A model generated the notes under the pieces. That model searched no databases and had not been told where the DNA came from. It worked only from the letters and a program-made list of their open reading frames with translations. A program made the position numbers and the translations under genes. Below are positions 25,341 through 33,691 of a stretch of 64,000 nucleotides of DNA, piece by piece. Every line of letters begins with the position of its first letter. Within the stretch, counting starts at the first letter, position 1. Source of the DNA: Sulfurospirillum arsenophilum NBRC 109478 (GTDB lineage: Bacteria; Campylobacterota; Campylobacteria; Campylobacterales; Sulfurospirillaceae); the NCBI RefSeq assembly GCF_000813345.1, contig NZ_BBQF01000003.1, positions 248,001 to 312,000 on the forward strand, given 5' to 3'.

Positions 25341-27323
25341 ATGAAAAGAGTCATTGGTCTTTCCTTGGTAGTTTCGACGATTTTATTTGCAGAAACAGCT
25401 GTTTTAGAACCTGTAACGGTTGTGGGTGAAACATTTTCTAAAGAAGTTAAAGATATTAGCGGTGAAGATCTCCGATCTGCTGATCTTTCCGATGCGCTTT
25501 CGCGTCAAAATTCTTCTATTACGATGATTCGTGGTAGTGGCGTTGCCAATGATATTCTCTTACGTGGGCAAAAAAGAGATAACATTAATATTTTGATGGA
25601 TGAGGCGAAAGTTTATGGTGGTTGCCCTAATCGAATGGACCCTGCACTTTCGCATATTCATAGCGACAATATTGAAAATGTCAAAATTGTTGAAGGCCCT
25701 TACGACGTGGAGCATTTTGGAACACTCAGTGGTATGGTGATCGCTGAAACCAAAAATCCAACCAAAGAGCTCAGTGGTGATGTTAATCTCAATATGGGAA
25801 GTTATGGCTACCAAAAAGAATCCGCAAGTGTGAGTGGTGGAAATGATACTTTGCGTGTTTTGATGAGCGCTTCAAAAGAGAAGAGCAACCAGTACCAAGA
25901 TGGCAATGGCAACACATTATCTGACCAACTGAACAATGCTATCGCCCAAGGTATGGGAGTAGCAGGCAATCGTTATCTTAGCAGTGATCTTAAAGCTTAT
26001 GAGAAAAAAACGTTTATGGGTAAGGTCTTCATCAATCCTGTGGATAATCAAGAAATTCGCTTAGGGTATACACTCAATCGTAGCGATAATGTTTTGTATC
26101 CTTCTCGCGGTATGGATGCAGATTATGATGACAGCGATATTTTTACGTTTGGATACAGCATCTACAATCTTTCTGCCTACTCTAAAGAGTTGAATTTAGA
26201 AGTGTACACTTCCGAAGTTGTCCATCCTATGTCCAATAAAAATAGAGTCTCTGGTGCAACGAACTATTCGACGGCAAAGATGTACACCGATATGGATGGC
26301 GCAAAGCTTAAAAATGTTACCAATATTGGCAATGGTGAGTTGACGTATGGAATAGACGTTAGCAGACGTAATTGGGATGGCGAGAGCTATACTACCAATG
26401 TTGCAACAGGAGTAGAGAGTGCGCATACATCCAATTTACCCGATGTTGATACCACAAATCGTGCTTTATTTGCGAAATATATCACCAACCTTGACAATGT
26501 GAATATACAATTGGGAACACGTTATGATGACACCACGGTAAAAGCACACGGCCCTCTTACAAGTGGTCTTAAAGATCGAAATGATTATGATGCACTTTCT
26601 GCCTACGCTATTGCAACGCTGAGGGCAAGCGACAATGTCGATTATTTTCTAGGTTTTGGAAAAGCTTCACGTGTTCCAGATGCTAAAGAGCTTTACAGAG
26701 GAACCAATCCTACAGCCAATCTGGATCAAACAACAAACTACGAAACGGATCTTGGATTTAAAACGCATTTTGATGGTTATGGTGTAAATGGAAAAGTGTT
26801 TTACAGCGTCCTCAAAGATTACATCTATTATAACTCTTCAAAGTATGTCAATATTGATGCGGTGATTTATGGAGCAGAGCTGGATGCTTACTATGATCTA
26901 AGTGATGCCTTGACATTAGATTATGGGATGACGTATCTGAAGGGTAGAAAAGATGACCCCATTTCTGGACAAAGCGATAAAGACCTAGCTGACATTGTAC
27001 CTCTTAAAGCTAATGTGGGATTGAGGTATCATAGGGCGGAACATAGCATTAAAACAGAGATGATTGCTGCTAAACGATGGAATAATTACGATAGTGACAA
27101 TGGTGAGCAGGAAATTTCAGGCTATGCTGTTTTTAACATCAAATACAATTATAAAGTTACCAAAAATATTGATGTAACGCTGGGTATGGACAATATATTT
27201 GATAAAAACTACGCGGTATCAAATACGTACAGAGATATTTCTCTTCTCTCCGGTGGGGGTGATGTGATCTTGATTAACGAACCAGGTCGTTACCTCTACG
27301 CCAACCTTCGTTACACCTTCTAA
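25341..27323 (+). CDS. TonB-dependent copper receptor (OprC/NosA-like)
   Basis: A 660-residue outer-membrane receptor with signal peptide, TonB box and plug. The plug has GGCPNRMDPALSHIH, the same block as OprC and NosA. The two copper-ligand motifs known for OprC are both present: CxxxM at Cys95-Met99 and HxM at His295-Met297 (VVHPMSN). The barrel ends in RYLYANLRYTF. The ATG at 25341 follows TGGAGG; the frame opens earlier at 25278 without a good site. It should bring copper into the periplasm using the exbB-exbD-tonB genes just upstream. Copper is the metal of the sulfite reductase encoded at 35264-37333. Confidence 0.88.
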   Translation: MKRVIGLSLVVSTILFAETAVLEPVTVVGETFSKEVKDISGEDLRSADLSDALSRQNSSITMIRGSGVANDILLRGQKRDNINILMDEAKVYGGCPNRMDPALSHIHSDNIENVKIVEGPYDVEHFGTLSGMVIAETKNPTKELSGDVNLNMGSYGYQKESASVSGGNDTLRVLMSASKEKSNQYQDGNGNTLSDQLNNAIAQGMGVAGNRYLSSDLKAYEKKTFMGKVFINPVDNQEIRLGYTLNRSDNVLYPSRGMDADYDDSDIFTFGYSIYNLSAYSKELNLEVYTSEVVHPMSNKNRVSGATNYSTAKMYTDMDGAKLKNVTNIGNGELTYGIDVSRRNWDGESYTTNVATGVESAHTSNLPDVDTTNRALFAKYITNLDNVNIQLGTRYDDTTVKAHGPLTSGLKDRNDYDALSAYAIATLRASDNVDYFLGFGKASRVPDAKELYRGTNPTANLDQTTNYETDLGFKTHFDGYGVNGKVFYSVLKDYIYYNSSKYVNIDAVIYGAELDAYYDLSDALTLDYGMTYLKGRKDDPISGQSDKDLADIVPLKANVGLRYHRAEHSIKTEMIAAKRWNNYDSDNGEQEISGYAVFNIKYNYKVTKNIDVTLGMDNIFDKNYAVSNTYRDISLLSGGGDVILINEPGRYLYANLRYTF

Positions 27324-27339
27324 ATCTTTACATGTAATA

Positions 27340-27371
27340 GACTTCTTGCAAAACTACATTTGCAAGAAGTC
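27340..27371 (+). terminator. Terminator hairpin after the copper receptor gene
   Basis: A perfect 13-bp stem, GACTTCTTGCAAA / TTTGCAAGAAGTC, with a 6-base loop starts 17 bp after the receptor stop. A TTACATGTAA lies between the stop and the hairpin (27328-27337). Confidence 0.75.
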
Positions 27372-27416
27372 AAAGCACCAAAAGTGCGTGGGCTTTCTGC
27401 CGAAGACAACTCAGTG

Positions 27417-27456
27417 TTAACGTAGTTTTTGAAGTTTTGCTTTGAAAACGTGTTAA
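27417..27456. repeat. Dispersed hairpin element, copy 1
   Basis: An imperfect hairpin with TTAACGTAG at one end and CGTGTTAA at the other, and a TTTTTGAAG / CTTTGAAAA core. Related hairpins lie at 52709-52745 and 54286-54321. The reverse strand of this copy shares AAAAACTACGTTAACAC exactly with copy 3. Confidence 0.5.
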
Positions 27457-27476
27457 AGAACTCGCATGATGTGAGT

Positions 27477-27500
27477 GAGATAACCCATTTGGGTTATCTC
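27477..27500 (-). terminator. Terminator hairpin of the YjfB-like gene
   Basis: GAGATAACCCA, a TT loop and TGGGTTATCTC give a perfect 11-bp stem 9 bp after the stop of the leftward gene at 27510-27698. Confidence 0.75.
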
Positions 27501-27509
27501 TGAGTTGGA

Positions 27510-27698
27510 TTACGCCTTGAGATCAAGGTTTGACCCAATGCCCTCTGATGCCAGCCCAGAGACTTGCGTTGATGCCGTGTCTGTCGGTTGAGGCAGAGAT
27601 TCCAAGATCTTTGAAACCATCTGTTCTTGAACCTTCATCGCCTGCTTCATCGCATAGATTTCTGTGCTTGAAGGGATGCTACTGTTTAGTGCGTCCAT
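27510..27698 (-). CDS. YjfB-like putative motility protein
   Basis: A 62-residue protein starting MDALNSSIPSSTEIYAMKQAM followed by KVQEQMVSKILESLPQP, the pattern of the short YjfB family linked to motility in firmicutes and proteobacteria. There is no signal or membrane segment. Its function is unknown. A clear AAGGAG-type site and its own terminator support a real gene. Confidence 0.65.
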   Translation of the reverse strand: MDALNSSIPSSTEIYAMKQAMKVQEQMVSKILESLPQPTDTASTQVSGLASEGIGSNLDLKA

Positions 27699-27839
27699 AA
27701 TTTACTCCTTATTTAGAGCTGTAACTATATCGGCAAATTTTCCTTCTCTGTGTAGTCAGAACTTGGAACTTAAAATGCTTTGATTGAATATGTGATAGAA
27801 TATATCACAGAAGCAGGGATCGCTTATAAAGGACACTTT

Positions 27840-28178
27840 ATGGAAGCAAAGTATTATCTGTTATGTCCCCTATGTAGTTATGAAACAGAGCATATCACAC
27901 TCGCTCGTACCTATCGTCATATTAGTTTGCAACGAAAATGGATGGTGTGCCTTGAATGTCATCAACTCCAAGAAAAGCCTCATCCAAAGCGTTTTTTGAT
28001 TCAAGCATTGAAAGTTTTGTGGTTAAATGCAAAACATTTTATAGCCAAAGGGCGCAAACACAATCCTGCCAAACTTCTGCAAAAACCTTCTTGTTATAAG
28101 TGCCATGGAAGCCATTTGTTGGAGTGGGATGGGAATTGCCCTAAATGCGGGAGTGCTTTTTTAAAAAAAGTGGTGTGA
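27840..28178 (+). CDS. Small double zinc-ribbon protein, function unknown
   Basis: This 112-residue protein has four CxxC pairs, CPLC, CLEC, CYKC and CPKC, arranged as two probable zinc ribbons joined by a basic helical linker. The ATG at 27840 has AAAGGA six bases upstream and is preferred over the earlier in-frame TTG at 27780. It ends 2 bp from a convergent gene. No specific function can be given; nucleic-acid or protein binding is a guess. Confidence 0.6.
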   Translation: MEAKYYLLCPLCSYETEHITLARTYRHISLQRKWMVCLECHQLQEKPHPKRFLIQALKVLWLNAKHFIAKGRKHNPAKLLQKPSCYKCHGSHLLEWDGNCPKCGSAFLKKVV

Positions 28179-28180
28179 GA

Positions 28181-29194
28181 CTAGTTGGCGTGTATCAAAA
28201 GCCAACCAATAACCCATGCTCCATCTTTTGCAAAATAGATTTTTCGATCAAAAAATTGCATCGTATCGATTGTCTCTTTTGCTAATAATGCGCCAGCAAC
28301 TAAATTTTTAGCGCCATAATAACCCAGTAAAAAACACTGCGCCGTAGCGTCTGTACACTCTTTGCTCTCTTCGTGTGAGAAAAGGGCGATGAGGTTCTCA
28401 AAATCTGCTTTCTCCAATGCAACAAATGACTCTAAATGACCATTGGTTTTCAAATAAGCGGTTGCCCAAAAAATGCCACCACTAGCATAAAGCATCTCTT
28501 TAGTCTCAAAATTCTTAATGGAGTGCAACTCTTGTTTGATGACAGTCGAGCATTTTTCCTCAAAAGAGCTGTTCGCGTCAAGTAAATCAGCATGTTGCGT
28601 TGTTGAAACCGTCCCTAGTGGAATTTCAAAAAAATCTATTGCATTGTGGGCATCGATCCAAGCAATTTTCGTGTTCCCTCCACCGATGTCTATCATCGAC
28701 GCGTTAAGCCATTGCTCTTTAGGAACTGAGCCATAAAAAGCAAAAGTACTCTCCTCTTTTTCATTGATAAAATGAAGTTTGAGATGGGTCGTATTTTTGA
28801 CTTTGGTTTCAAGTTCAGGTCTGTTTTTGATTTTGTTGATGGCACTGCTTGCGATAATGAAGATGTTTTGTTCAGGTATCTTTTGTTCGCTCATAAGTGT
28901 TTTTTTAAGCACAGCAATGTCAGAGGTAACCTGCTTGATCATCTCTGACGACATTATCTGATGCTCTGTTATTCCACTTTGTGGAGAGGTGTTAAGAGCG
29001 TTTCGGTAGCTGATTTTGGTAAGATTTTGGTCTCTTTCGATCACATATGCTTTGACACCTTTTCCCCCTATCTCGATAGCCCCATACTGCTCTGCCCCGA
29101 TGAGGGCAGTATGGCATACGAAAATAAAGAGAAAAAGAGCTGAGCGAAAAACGTTTTTAAAGGACAAGGCAGTATCCTGCAATAATGGCACCAA
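28181..29194 (-). CDS. Exported Ppx/GppA-like ASKHA-fold protein
   Basis: A 337-residue protein with an N-terminal hydrophobic export signal (about 16-34), then YGAIEIGGKGVKAYVIE and MIDIGGGNTKIAW, the phosphate-1 and phosphate-2 loops of the exopolyphosphatase/GppA fold. ASSAINKIKNRPEL matches the ASSA.R motif of the family. Most relatives are cytoplasmic, so the signal peptide is odd. The start is uncertain: the frame opens at 29194 inside the upstream gene, and a TTG at 29167 with AGGA upstream is possible. Whether it degrades polyphosphate or only binds it cannot be told. Confidence 0.65.
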   Translation of the reverse strand: MVPLLQDTALSFKNVFRSALFLFIFVCHTALIGAEQYGAIEIGGKGVKAYVIERDQNLTKISYRNALNTSPQSGITEHQIMSSEMIKQVTSDIAVLKKTLMSEQKIPEQNIFIIASSAINKIKNRPELETKVKNTTHLKLHFINEKEESTFAFYGSVPKEQWLNASMIDIGGGNTKIAWIDAHNAIDFFEIPLGTVSTTQHADLLDANSSFEEKCSTVIKQELHSIKNFETKEMLYASGGIFWATAYLKTNGHLESFVALEKADFENLIALFSHEESKECTDATAQCFLLGYYGAKNLVAGALLAKETIDTMQFFDRKIYFAKDGAWVIGWLLIHAN

Positions 29195-29735
29195 TGCTGC
29201 TGAGTACTAACGAGCCTAACCAAAACTTTTTATTGCGTGTTAAGGCTGAAATCGATGCCAGTGCAATGGAAATCTGTAAGAATGTAATCGCAAAACTGAG
29301 AATATGATGGATGTGATAGTAGTGGTCACTCTCGTGATTGCGTTTTTCTTTCAGTGCTTCAATGCGCTCCGCTTCGGCTTTAATCTCTTCTTGTTCTTTT
29401 TTATAAACGGCCACTTTCTTCTTGAAATCTTCCGCTTTATCAGGATAAATCTCAGCATTGACCGTGTAAATATGCGCTTTTACACTTTTGGCTTGGAAAT
29501 AGTTCCACTGATCTGATGCTTGACTTTGGTACAGTACCGCTTCGTTTTTGCTCAGAATCGTTTTCGATGTTATTTGCGATTCATACAAGCCAACAAGTGC
29601 CGTTACAATCGCTATAATAGCAGTACTGAGCGAAATATACGAAAGCCATCCTTCCGTTTCTTCTTCTTTGTGTTTAACCTCTTCGAGTGCTTCTTCGACT
29701 TGTTTTAAATGTTCTTCAATAGCATTGCTTTCCAT
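29157..29735 (-). CDS. DUF4337-like membrane protein
   Basis: This 192-residue protein has an acidic coiled N-terminus (EEHLKQVEEALEEVKHKEEE), one helix at about 35-50, a central coiled coil of about 80 residues and two C-terminal helices. This layout and AVLYQSQASDQWNYFQAKSVKAHIY fit the DUF4337 family, whose function is unknown. It overlaps the downstream Ppx-like gene by about 38 bases. Confidence 0.7.
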   Translation of the reverse strand: MESNAIEEHLKQVEEALEEVKHKEEETEGWLSYISLSTAIIAIVTALVGLYESQITSKTILSKNEAVLYQSQASDQWNYFQAKSVKAHIYTVNAEIYPDKAEDFKKKVAVYKKEQEEIKAEAERIEALKEKRNHESDHYYHIHHILSFAITFLQISIALASISALTRNKKFWLGSLVLSSIGAIIAGYCLVL

Positions 29736-29790
29736 CGGCTTTCCTTTTTAATGATCTTAAGAAATCGCGCGTATTTTAGCAAAAAAAATG

Positions 29791-30378
29791 CTAAAGAGGA
29801 CGTACTTTTGCTTTGAGCGTTTTGTCGCTCAAGGCATTGATGTAATAATACGCCACAGCAATGAGCGTGGCTATAAAAGGTAAAGCAAAATACCAGTGCT
29901 CTTTTGCCCACTTGATAACGCCCAAAATTTCATTTCCAAAGTACCACACAGGAATAATAATAACACTGCTCCAGCATAATGCAGAGCATAGATTGATGAG
30001 TGCAAATTTTTTAGCGCTATAGCCTGTCAGTCCAATGGAGATAGGAATAACGGTTCTAAGCCCATAAAGATAACGTTGCATAAAAATAATCGGCCAACCG
30101 TGTTTTTTAAGAAGGAGATGTGCCAGTGCTAATTTTCTTCGTTGGTGTCTGAGTTTGCGATGCACATAACTTTTATTGAACCTACCAATGTAAAAATAGA
30201 GCTGATCGCCTGCAAAACCACCCAGTCCTGCGACGATAATTGCGGTTGCTAGATTCATGTCACCCGTGTGCGTAAAAAGTCCAGCCATAACCAGACCGCT
30301 TTCTCCCTCTAAAATACTCCAGAAAAAGAGTATGACATAACCATATTCTCTCATCCATGATATCAATAACTCTTCCAT
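29791..30378 (-). CDS. DedA-family membrane protein
   Basis: A 195-residue DedA/SNARE-associated membrane protein: an early ILEGESGLVMAGLF motif, the GGFAGDQLYFYIGRF stretch and the FMQRYLYGLRTVIPISIGLTG block with its conserved arginines. The family flips phospholipids such as undecaprenyl phosphate. It sits 9 bp downstream of yccF, probably co-transcribed. Confidence 0.88.
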   Translation of the reverse strand: MEELLISWMREYGYVILFFWSILEGESGLVMAGLFTHTGDMNLATAIIVAGLGGFAGDQLYFYIGRFNKSYVHRKLRHQRRKLALAHLLLKKHGWPIIFMQRYLYGLRTVIPISIGLTGYSAKKFALINLCSALCWSSVIIIPVWYFGNEILGVIKWAKEHWYFALPFIATLIAVAYYYINALSDKTLKAKVRPL

Positions 30379-30387
30379 GTACCCTTC

Positions 30388-30849
30388 TTAGCTGTTTTGA
30401 TGCATCGTGGCTACAGCTTGCTCCGCATTGTATTTGCGCGCTGCAGCTGCCACTTCTTTGTCGACAATGGTTTGACCAATGGGAAAAAGTGAAATGGCGG
30501 CAAGCTTAAGGTGCTGAATGCCAAATGGAATCCCGATAATCGAAGCAAAACAAACAATAGCGGAGATGATGTGTCCAAAAGCCAACCAAATGCCTGCAAA
30601 AAAGAACCAAAGGACATTGCCAATCAGACCTAAAATGCTTGTTCCAATATCTTCTTTACGTGAAAGCTCTTTTCGACTGATGGCCTCTTTGCCAAAAGGG
30701 AAAAAGGTAAATTGCCCTATAACAAAACAGGCTTTTGCCCAAGGGATACCAATGATGGTTAGGAATGCAAATACTCCCACGATCCACCAGCATAGTCCCA
30801 TAAAGACTCCGCCTAGAATGAACCATAAAAAATTGCCTATTGCGCGCAT
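30388..30849 (-). CDS. yccF: YccF-family inner-membrane protein
   Basis: This 153-residue protein has two related halves, each with ILGG..MGLCWWIVGVFAFLTIIGIPWAKACF-type helices followed by a short amphipathic stretch, the signature of the duplicated YccF domain. The function is unknown. It is the first gene of a small leftward operon with the DedA gene. Confidence 0.85.
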   Translation of the reverse strand: MRAIGNFLWFILGGVFMGLCWWIVGVFAFLTIIGIPWAKACFVIGQFTFFPFGKEAISRKELSRKEDIGTSILGLIGNVLWFFFAGIWLAFGHIISAIVCFASIIGIPFGIQHLKLAAISLFPIGQTIVDKEVAAAARKYNAEQAVATMHQNS

Positions 30850-30959
30850 GATTTAGATCCTCGATAATTTTAAGTGTGGTATTGTACTTGAAATAAGCAT
30901 TTTTTTGGTTACGGTAGAGATGAAGTTGGGAAAGAAAATAAGTGAGAGGGCAAAGATAA

Positions 30960-30985
30960 GCACTCAGACCGGGCAATCTGAGTGC
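30960..30985 (+). terminator. Orphan hairpin terminator in a 344-bp gap
   Basis: GCACTCAGA, an 8-base loop and TCTGAGTGC form a perfect 9-bp stem followed by ATCTTTT. No rightward gene precedes it, so it could end a short untranslated RNA that starts near 30870. The rest of 30850-31193 holds the yccF promoter side and a promoter region for the polymerase gene, with a TTACATGTAA at 31173-31182. I see no protein gene there. Confidence 0.5.
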
Positions 30986-31193
30986 ATCTTTTAAAGTGAT
31001 TGAGTTCTACACAAAAAGGAGGTAATTGTCTTGGTAATGAAAGTATAGAAGAATAGATTAAACGTGTTGTTAACCTATAGTAAATGAAACATGAACAGAA
31101 AAAAAAGAGGCATATTTCAGCACGAAATACTTTTAAAGCCTTTTTTTTAATAGAGCTATACTGCTTTTATCTTTACATGTAAAAAGGTTTTGA

Positions 31194-32495
31194 GTGATTA
31201 TTCATCTGGATTTGGACTGTTTTTTTGTCTCGGCTGAGCGTACGAGAATACCAGAGCTTCGAGGTCATCCCGTGGTTGTGTGCAAAAGTGGCGATAACAA
31301 AATCTTCAGTACGCAAGACAGCGAGAGCATGATGACAGAATCGGTGGGTGGTTTTAACGGGTTGCTGCAGCATAAAAAAGAGTTCAATGGGTTTGATAAA
31401 AACGCATGGAAGAATGAGTTTCTAGATGAAAAAGGCAGGGTACATGGCATCGTCATTGCTAAAAGTTACGAGGCCAAAAAATATGGCATCAAAACAGGCA
31501 CTTCGCTTCGTGATGCACTGGCGATGTGCCCCAAACTGCTTATTGTACCCAGCGATCATCTCTTTTACCAACTGCTTTCCACCAAACTCAAGGCCTTTTT
31601 ACAGACGAAAATTCCCATCTTAGAGCAGTACAGCATTGATGAGTTTTGGGGTGATCTCAAAGGCTGGGTCAAAGAAGAAGCGACTTATGACTTTGTGGCA
31701 TCTTTGCAACAAGAGATTTTAGAAACGTTTGATCTGCCCATCTCCATTGGCGCTTCAAGTTCGAAGTGGATCGCAAAGCTTGCGACGGATTTTAACAAGC
31801 CTTACGGGCTCACGCTTGTTCCCAAAGAGAAGATCGCCTCTTTTGTCTCTCTTATGCCGATTGAAAGTTTCCCCGGTATCGGCAGAGTGTTGCAACAAAA
31901 ATTTAAAAGCTATGGCATTGCAACCTTGGGCGAAGTGTTGGAGCATCGTAAATTGGTTTCGGCTTGGGGAACCATCGGAAAAGATCTCATCGCTCGCATC
32001 AGTGGGGTTGATAACGAAGCTGTAGTCACCAAGCGAGATCGTCGCTCTATCGGTATTTCACGCAATTTTCATGTCATTCATAACCGAGAGGAAGTGTTGC
32101 GCCGTGCTATCATTCTTTCACGGCATCTCTCCTATACGATTGCCAAGTTGGATTTGCATCCGAGTACCTATTATGTGTATATACGCTATGAAAATGGCAT
32201 CTCTTCTAAAATCTCTCAAACGCTTGATCGTTCGTTCAGTGAGGGAGTATACCGCGAGTGGGTGATAGAGACGGTTTCATCGCTTGATACCCATCCTCAT
32301 TATGGGATTCTTCATCTTGGGCTTGCGCTTTCAAATTTTATCACACCCACTCAAACCAAAACCTTTTCGCTTTTGTATGCCAAAGAGGATGAAAAGTCAA
32401 AACGTTTGTCTGAAAAGCTCACCAAACTACGCGATAAGTATGGTGCCGACATCATCAGAAGTGGCGCAGAAAAGCAAGAAAATGGCTCGGATTAA
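31194..32495 (+). CDS. dinB: Y-family DNA polymerase (Pol IV, DinB-like)
   Basis: A 433-residue translesion polymerase with the catalytic HLDLDCFFVSAER (residues 4-16) and YSIDEFWGDL blocks, the SSSKWIAKLATDFNKP palm motif and the SFPGIGRVLQQK helix-hairpin-helix. Compared with E. coli DinB it has about 45 extra residues between the finger strands (after VVVCKSGD and before GIVIAKSYEAKKYGIKTG). The C-terminal little-finger domain is complete, with no clear QLxLF clamp-binding motif. The start is GTG. A TTACATGTAA lies 11 bases upstream of it. Confidence 0.9.
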   Translation: MIIHLDLDCFFVSAERTRIPELRGHPVVVCKSGDNKIFSTQDSESMMTESVGGFNGLLQHKKEFNGFDKNAWKNEFLDEKGRVHGIVIAKSYEAKKYGIKTGTSLRDALAMCPKLLIVPSDHLFYQLLSTKLKAFLQTKIPILEQYSIDEFWGDLKGWVKEEATYDFVASLQQEILETFDLPISIGASSSKWIAKLATDFNKPYGLTLVPKEKIASFVSLMPIESFPGIGRVLQQKFKSYGIATLGEVLEHRKLVSAWGTIGKDLIARISGVDNEAVVTKRDRRSIGISRNFHVIHNREEVLRRAIILSRHLSYTIAKLDLHPSTYYVYIRYENGISSKISQTLDRSFSEGVYREWVIETVSSLDTHPHYGILHLGLALSNFITPTQTKTFSLLYAKEDEKSKRLSEKLTKLRDKYGADIIRSGAEKQENGSD

Positions 32496-32539
32496 GAGCA
32501 TCATATTTTTACATGTAAAAGAAAAAAGATACTCAAGTA

Positions 32540-32770
32540 TTAAGATCGGCTTCCGATCGCTTTGCCTGTCATTCCATTGTGCATTTGCGCCCAATAGAGT
32601 GCAATGATTTGATGCGTTTTTGCTGCAACAAGGTTGAGTTTAAAGAGTCCATTTTCACACTTTTCACATTGTTCTAGCTGTACAGATAATGCCTCATAAG
32701 AGAGGCGATCAAGATTTTGACGTTTATGTTTACAGGTTGCTTGGGAACAGGCTAAGGTAAGGGATGGCAT
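32540..32770 (-). CDS. Small Cys-containing protein, function unknown
   Basis: A 76-residue protein (MPSLTLACSQATCKHKRQN...) with CSQATC and CEKC pairs that might hold zinc, and a helical C-terminal half. The ATG at 32770 has AAAGGAG six bases upstream; the frame also opens at 32791. It is convergent with the polymerase gene. No family recognised. Confidence 0.55.
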   Translation of the reverse strand: MPSLTLACSQATCKHKRQNLDRLSYEALSVQLEQCEKCENGLFKLNLVAAKTHQIIALYWAQMHNGMTGKAIGSRS

Positions 32771-32998
32771 CTTAGACTCCTTTGTCTTCATTTAGAACCA
32801 TTATAAAATCCGATTGTTATATTTGTGTTGCATTTGGATTTAGGTTGAATAATTTACGTTTTACATATAAGGCGTGTGAATTATTGCTATATTTAGTAGT
32901 CCACAAACCTTATGAATTACTTAGAAAATTATTTTATAAGCTTCGATGCGTTATTCTATTCTTCTAGTCGATAAATACGAAAATAGGGTTACAACAAT

Positions 32999-33691
32999 AT
33001 GAACGAATGCAATCTTTTAGATGTCCTATCCAATAAAAAAGTACTTTGTGTTGAAGATGAAGCGTGTATTTTAAACAATATTATGGAGTCTTTGGAACTT
33101 TTTTTTGGCAAAGTTGTGGGTGTCAGGGACGGCATTGAAGCGCTGGATGAAGCAATGAGTAATCTGTACGATGTGATCATGCTAGACATTTCCATTCCTC
33201 ATATGGATGGACTTGAAGTGGTGAAAAAAATTCGTGAGTTTGATAAAAAAATTCCTATTATTATTCTCTCTGCTCACACAGAACAAGAGTACTTGTGGCG
33301 TGCTGTTGAGCTTAAGATCACGCGTTATTTGGTCAAACCTTATGACAAAAATACCCTCATTAAAGCGTTAGAAGATGTGGCATTAGAGTTGATTGGGCAT
33401 ACCCCAATGCTTCAAATAACCCTTACATGTAAATATGACTTTTGTAAAAAAACCATTTGCCACGAAGAGAGAGAACTTGTTCATCTCTCCAAAAGTGAAA
33501 GCAGGCTTTTAGAATACTTCTTAAAACGTCCCAATCAAACCATTACGTATGAGCAACTTTTTGATTACATGTGGGAGTTTGAACAGCCGAGTAAAGAGGC
33601 TTTAAAATCGATTGTGAAAGAGCTTCGCAAAAAAATCGATAACAATTTCATTAAAAATTTATACGGCGTAGGGTACGTGTGTGAAATATAG
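32999..33691 (+). CDS. mccR: OmpR-type response regulator of the mcc cluster
   Basis: A 230-residue regulator with a receiver domain (VLCVEDEA..., phospho-acceptor Asp63 in MLDISIPHMDG, Lys in YLVKPYDK) and a C-terminal winged helix (about 150-228, GYVCEI end). It overlaps the kinase start. The location directly before the sulfite reductase gene matches the MccR-MccS pair of Wolinella succinogenes. The TTTAACA direct repeat with 11-bp spacing before mccA is a reasonable binding-site candidate. A TTACATGTAA at 33423 lies in the linker region. Confidence 0.85.
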   Translation: MNECNLLDVLSNKKVLCVEDEACILNNIMESLELFFGKVVGVRDGIEALDEAMSNLYDVIMLDISIPHMDGLEVVKKIREFDKKIPIIILSAHTEQEYLWRAVELKITRYLVKPYDKNTLIKALEDVALELIGHTPMLQITLTCKYDFCKKTICHEERELVHLSKSESRLLEYFLKRPNQTITYEQLFDYMWEFEQPSKEALKSIVKELRKKIDNNFIKNLYGVGYVCEI

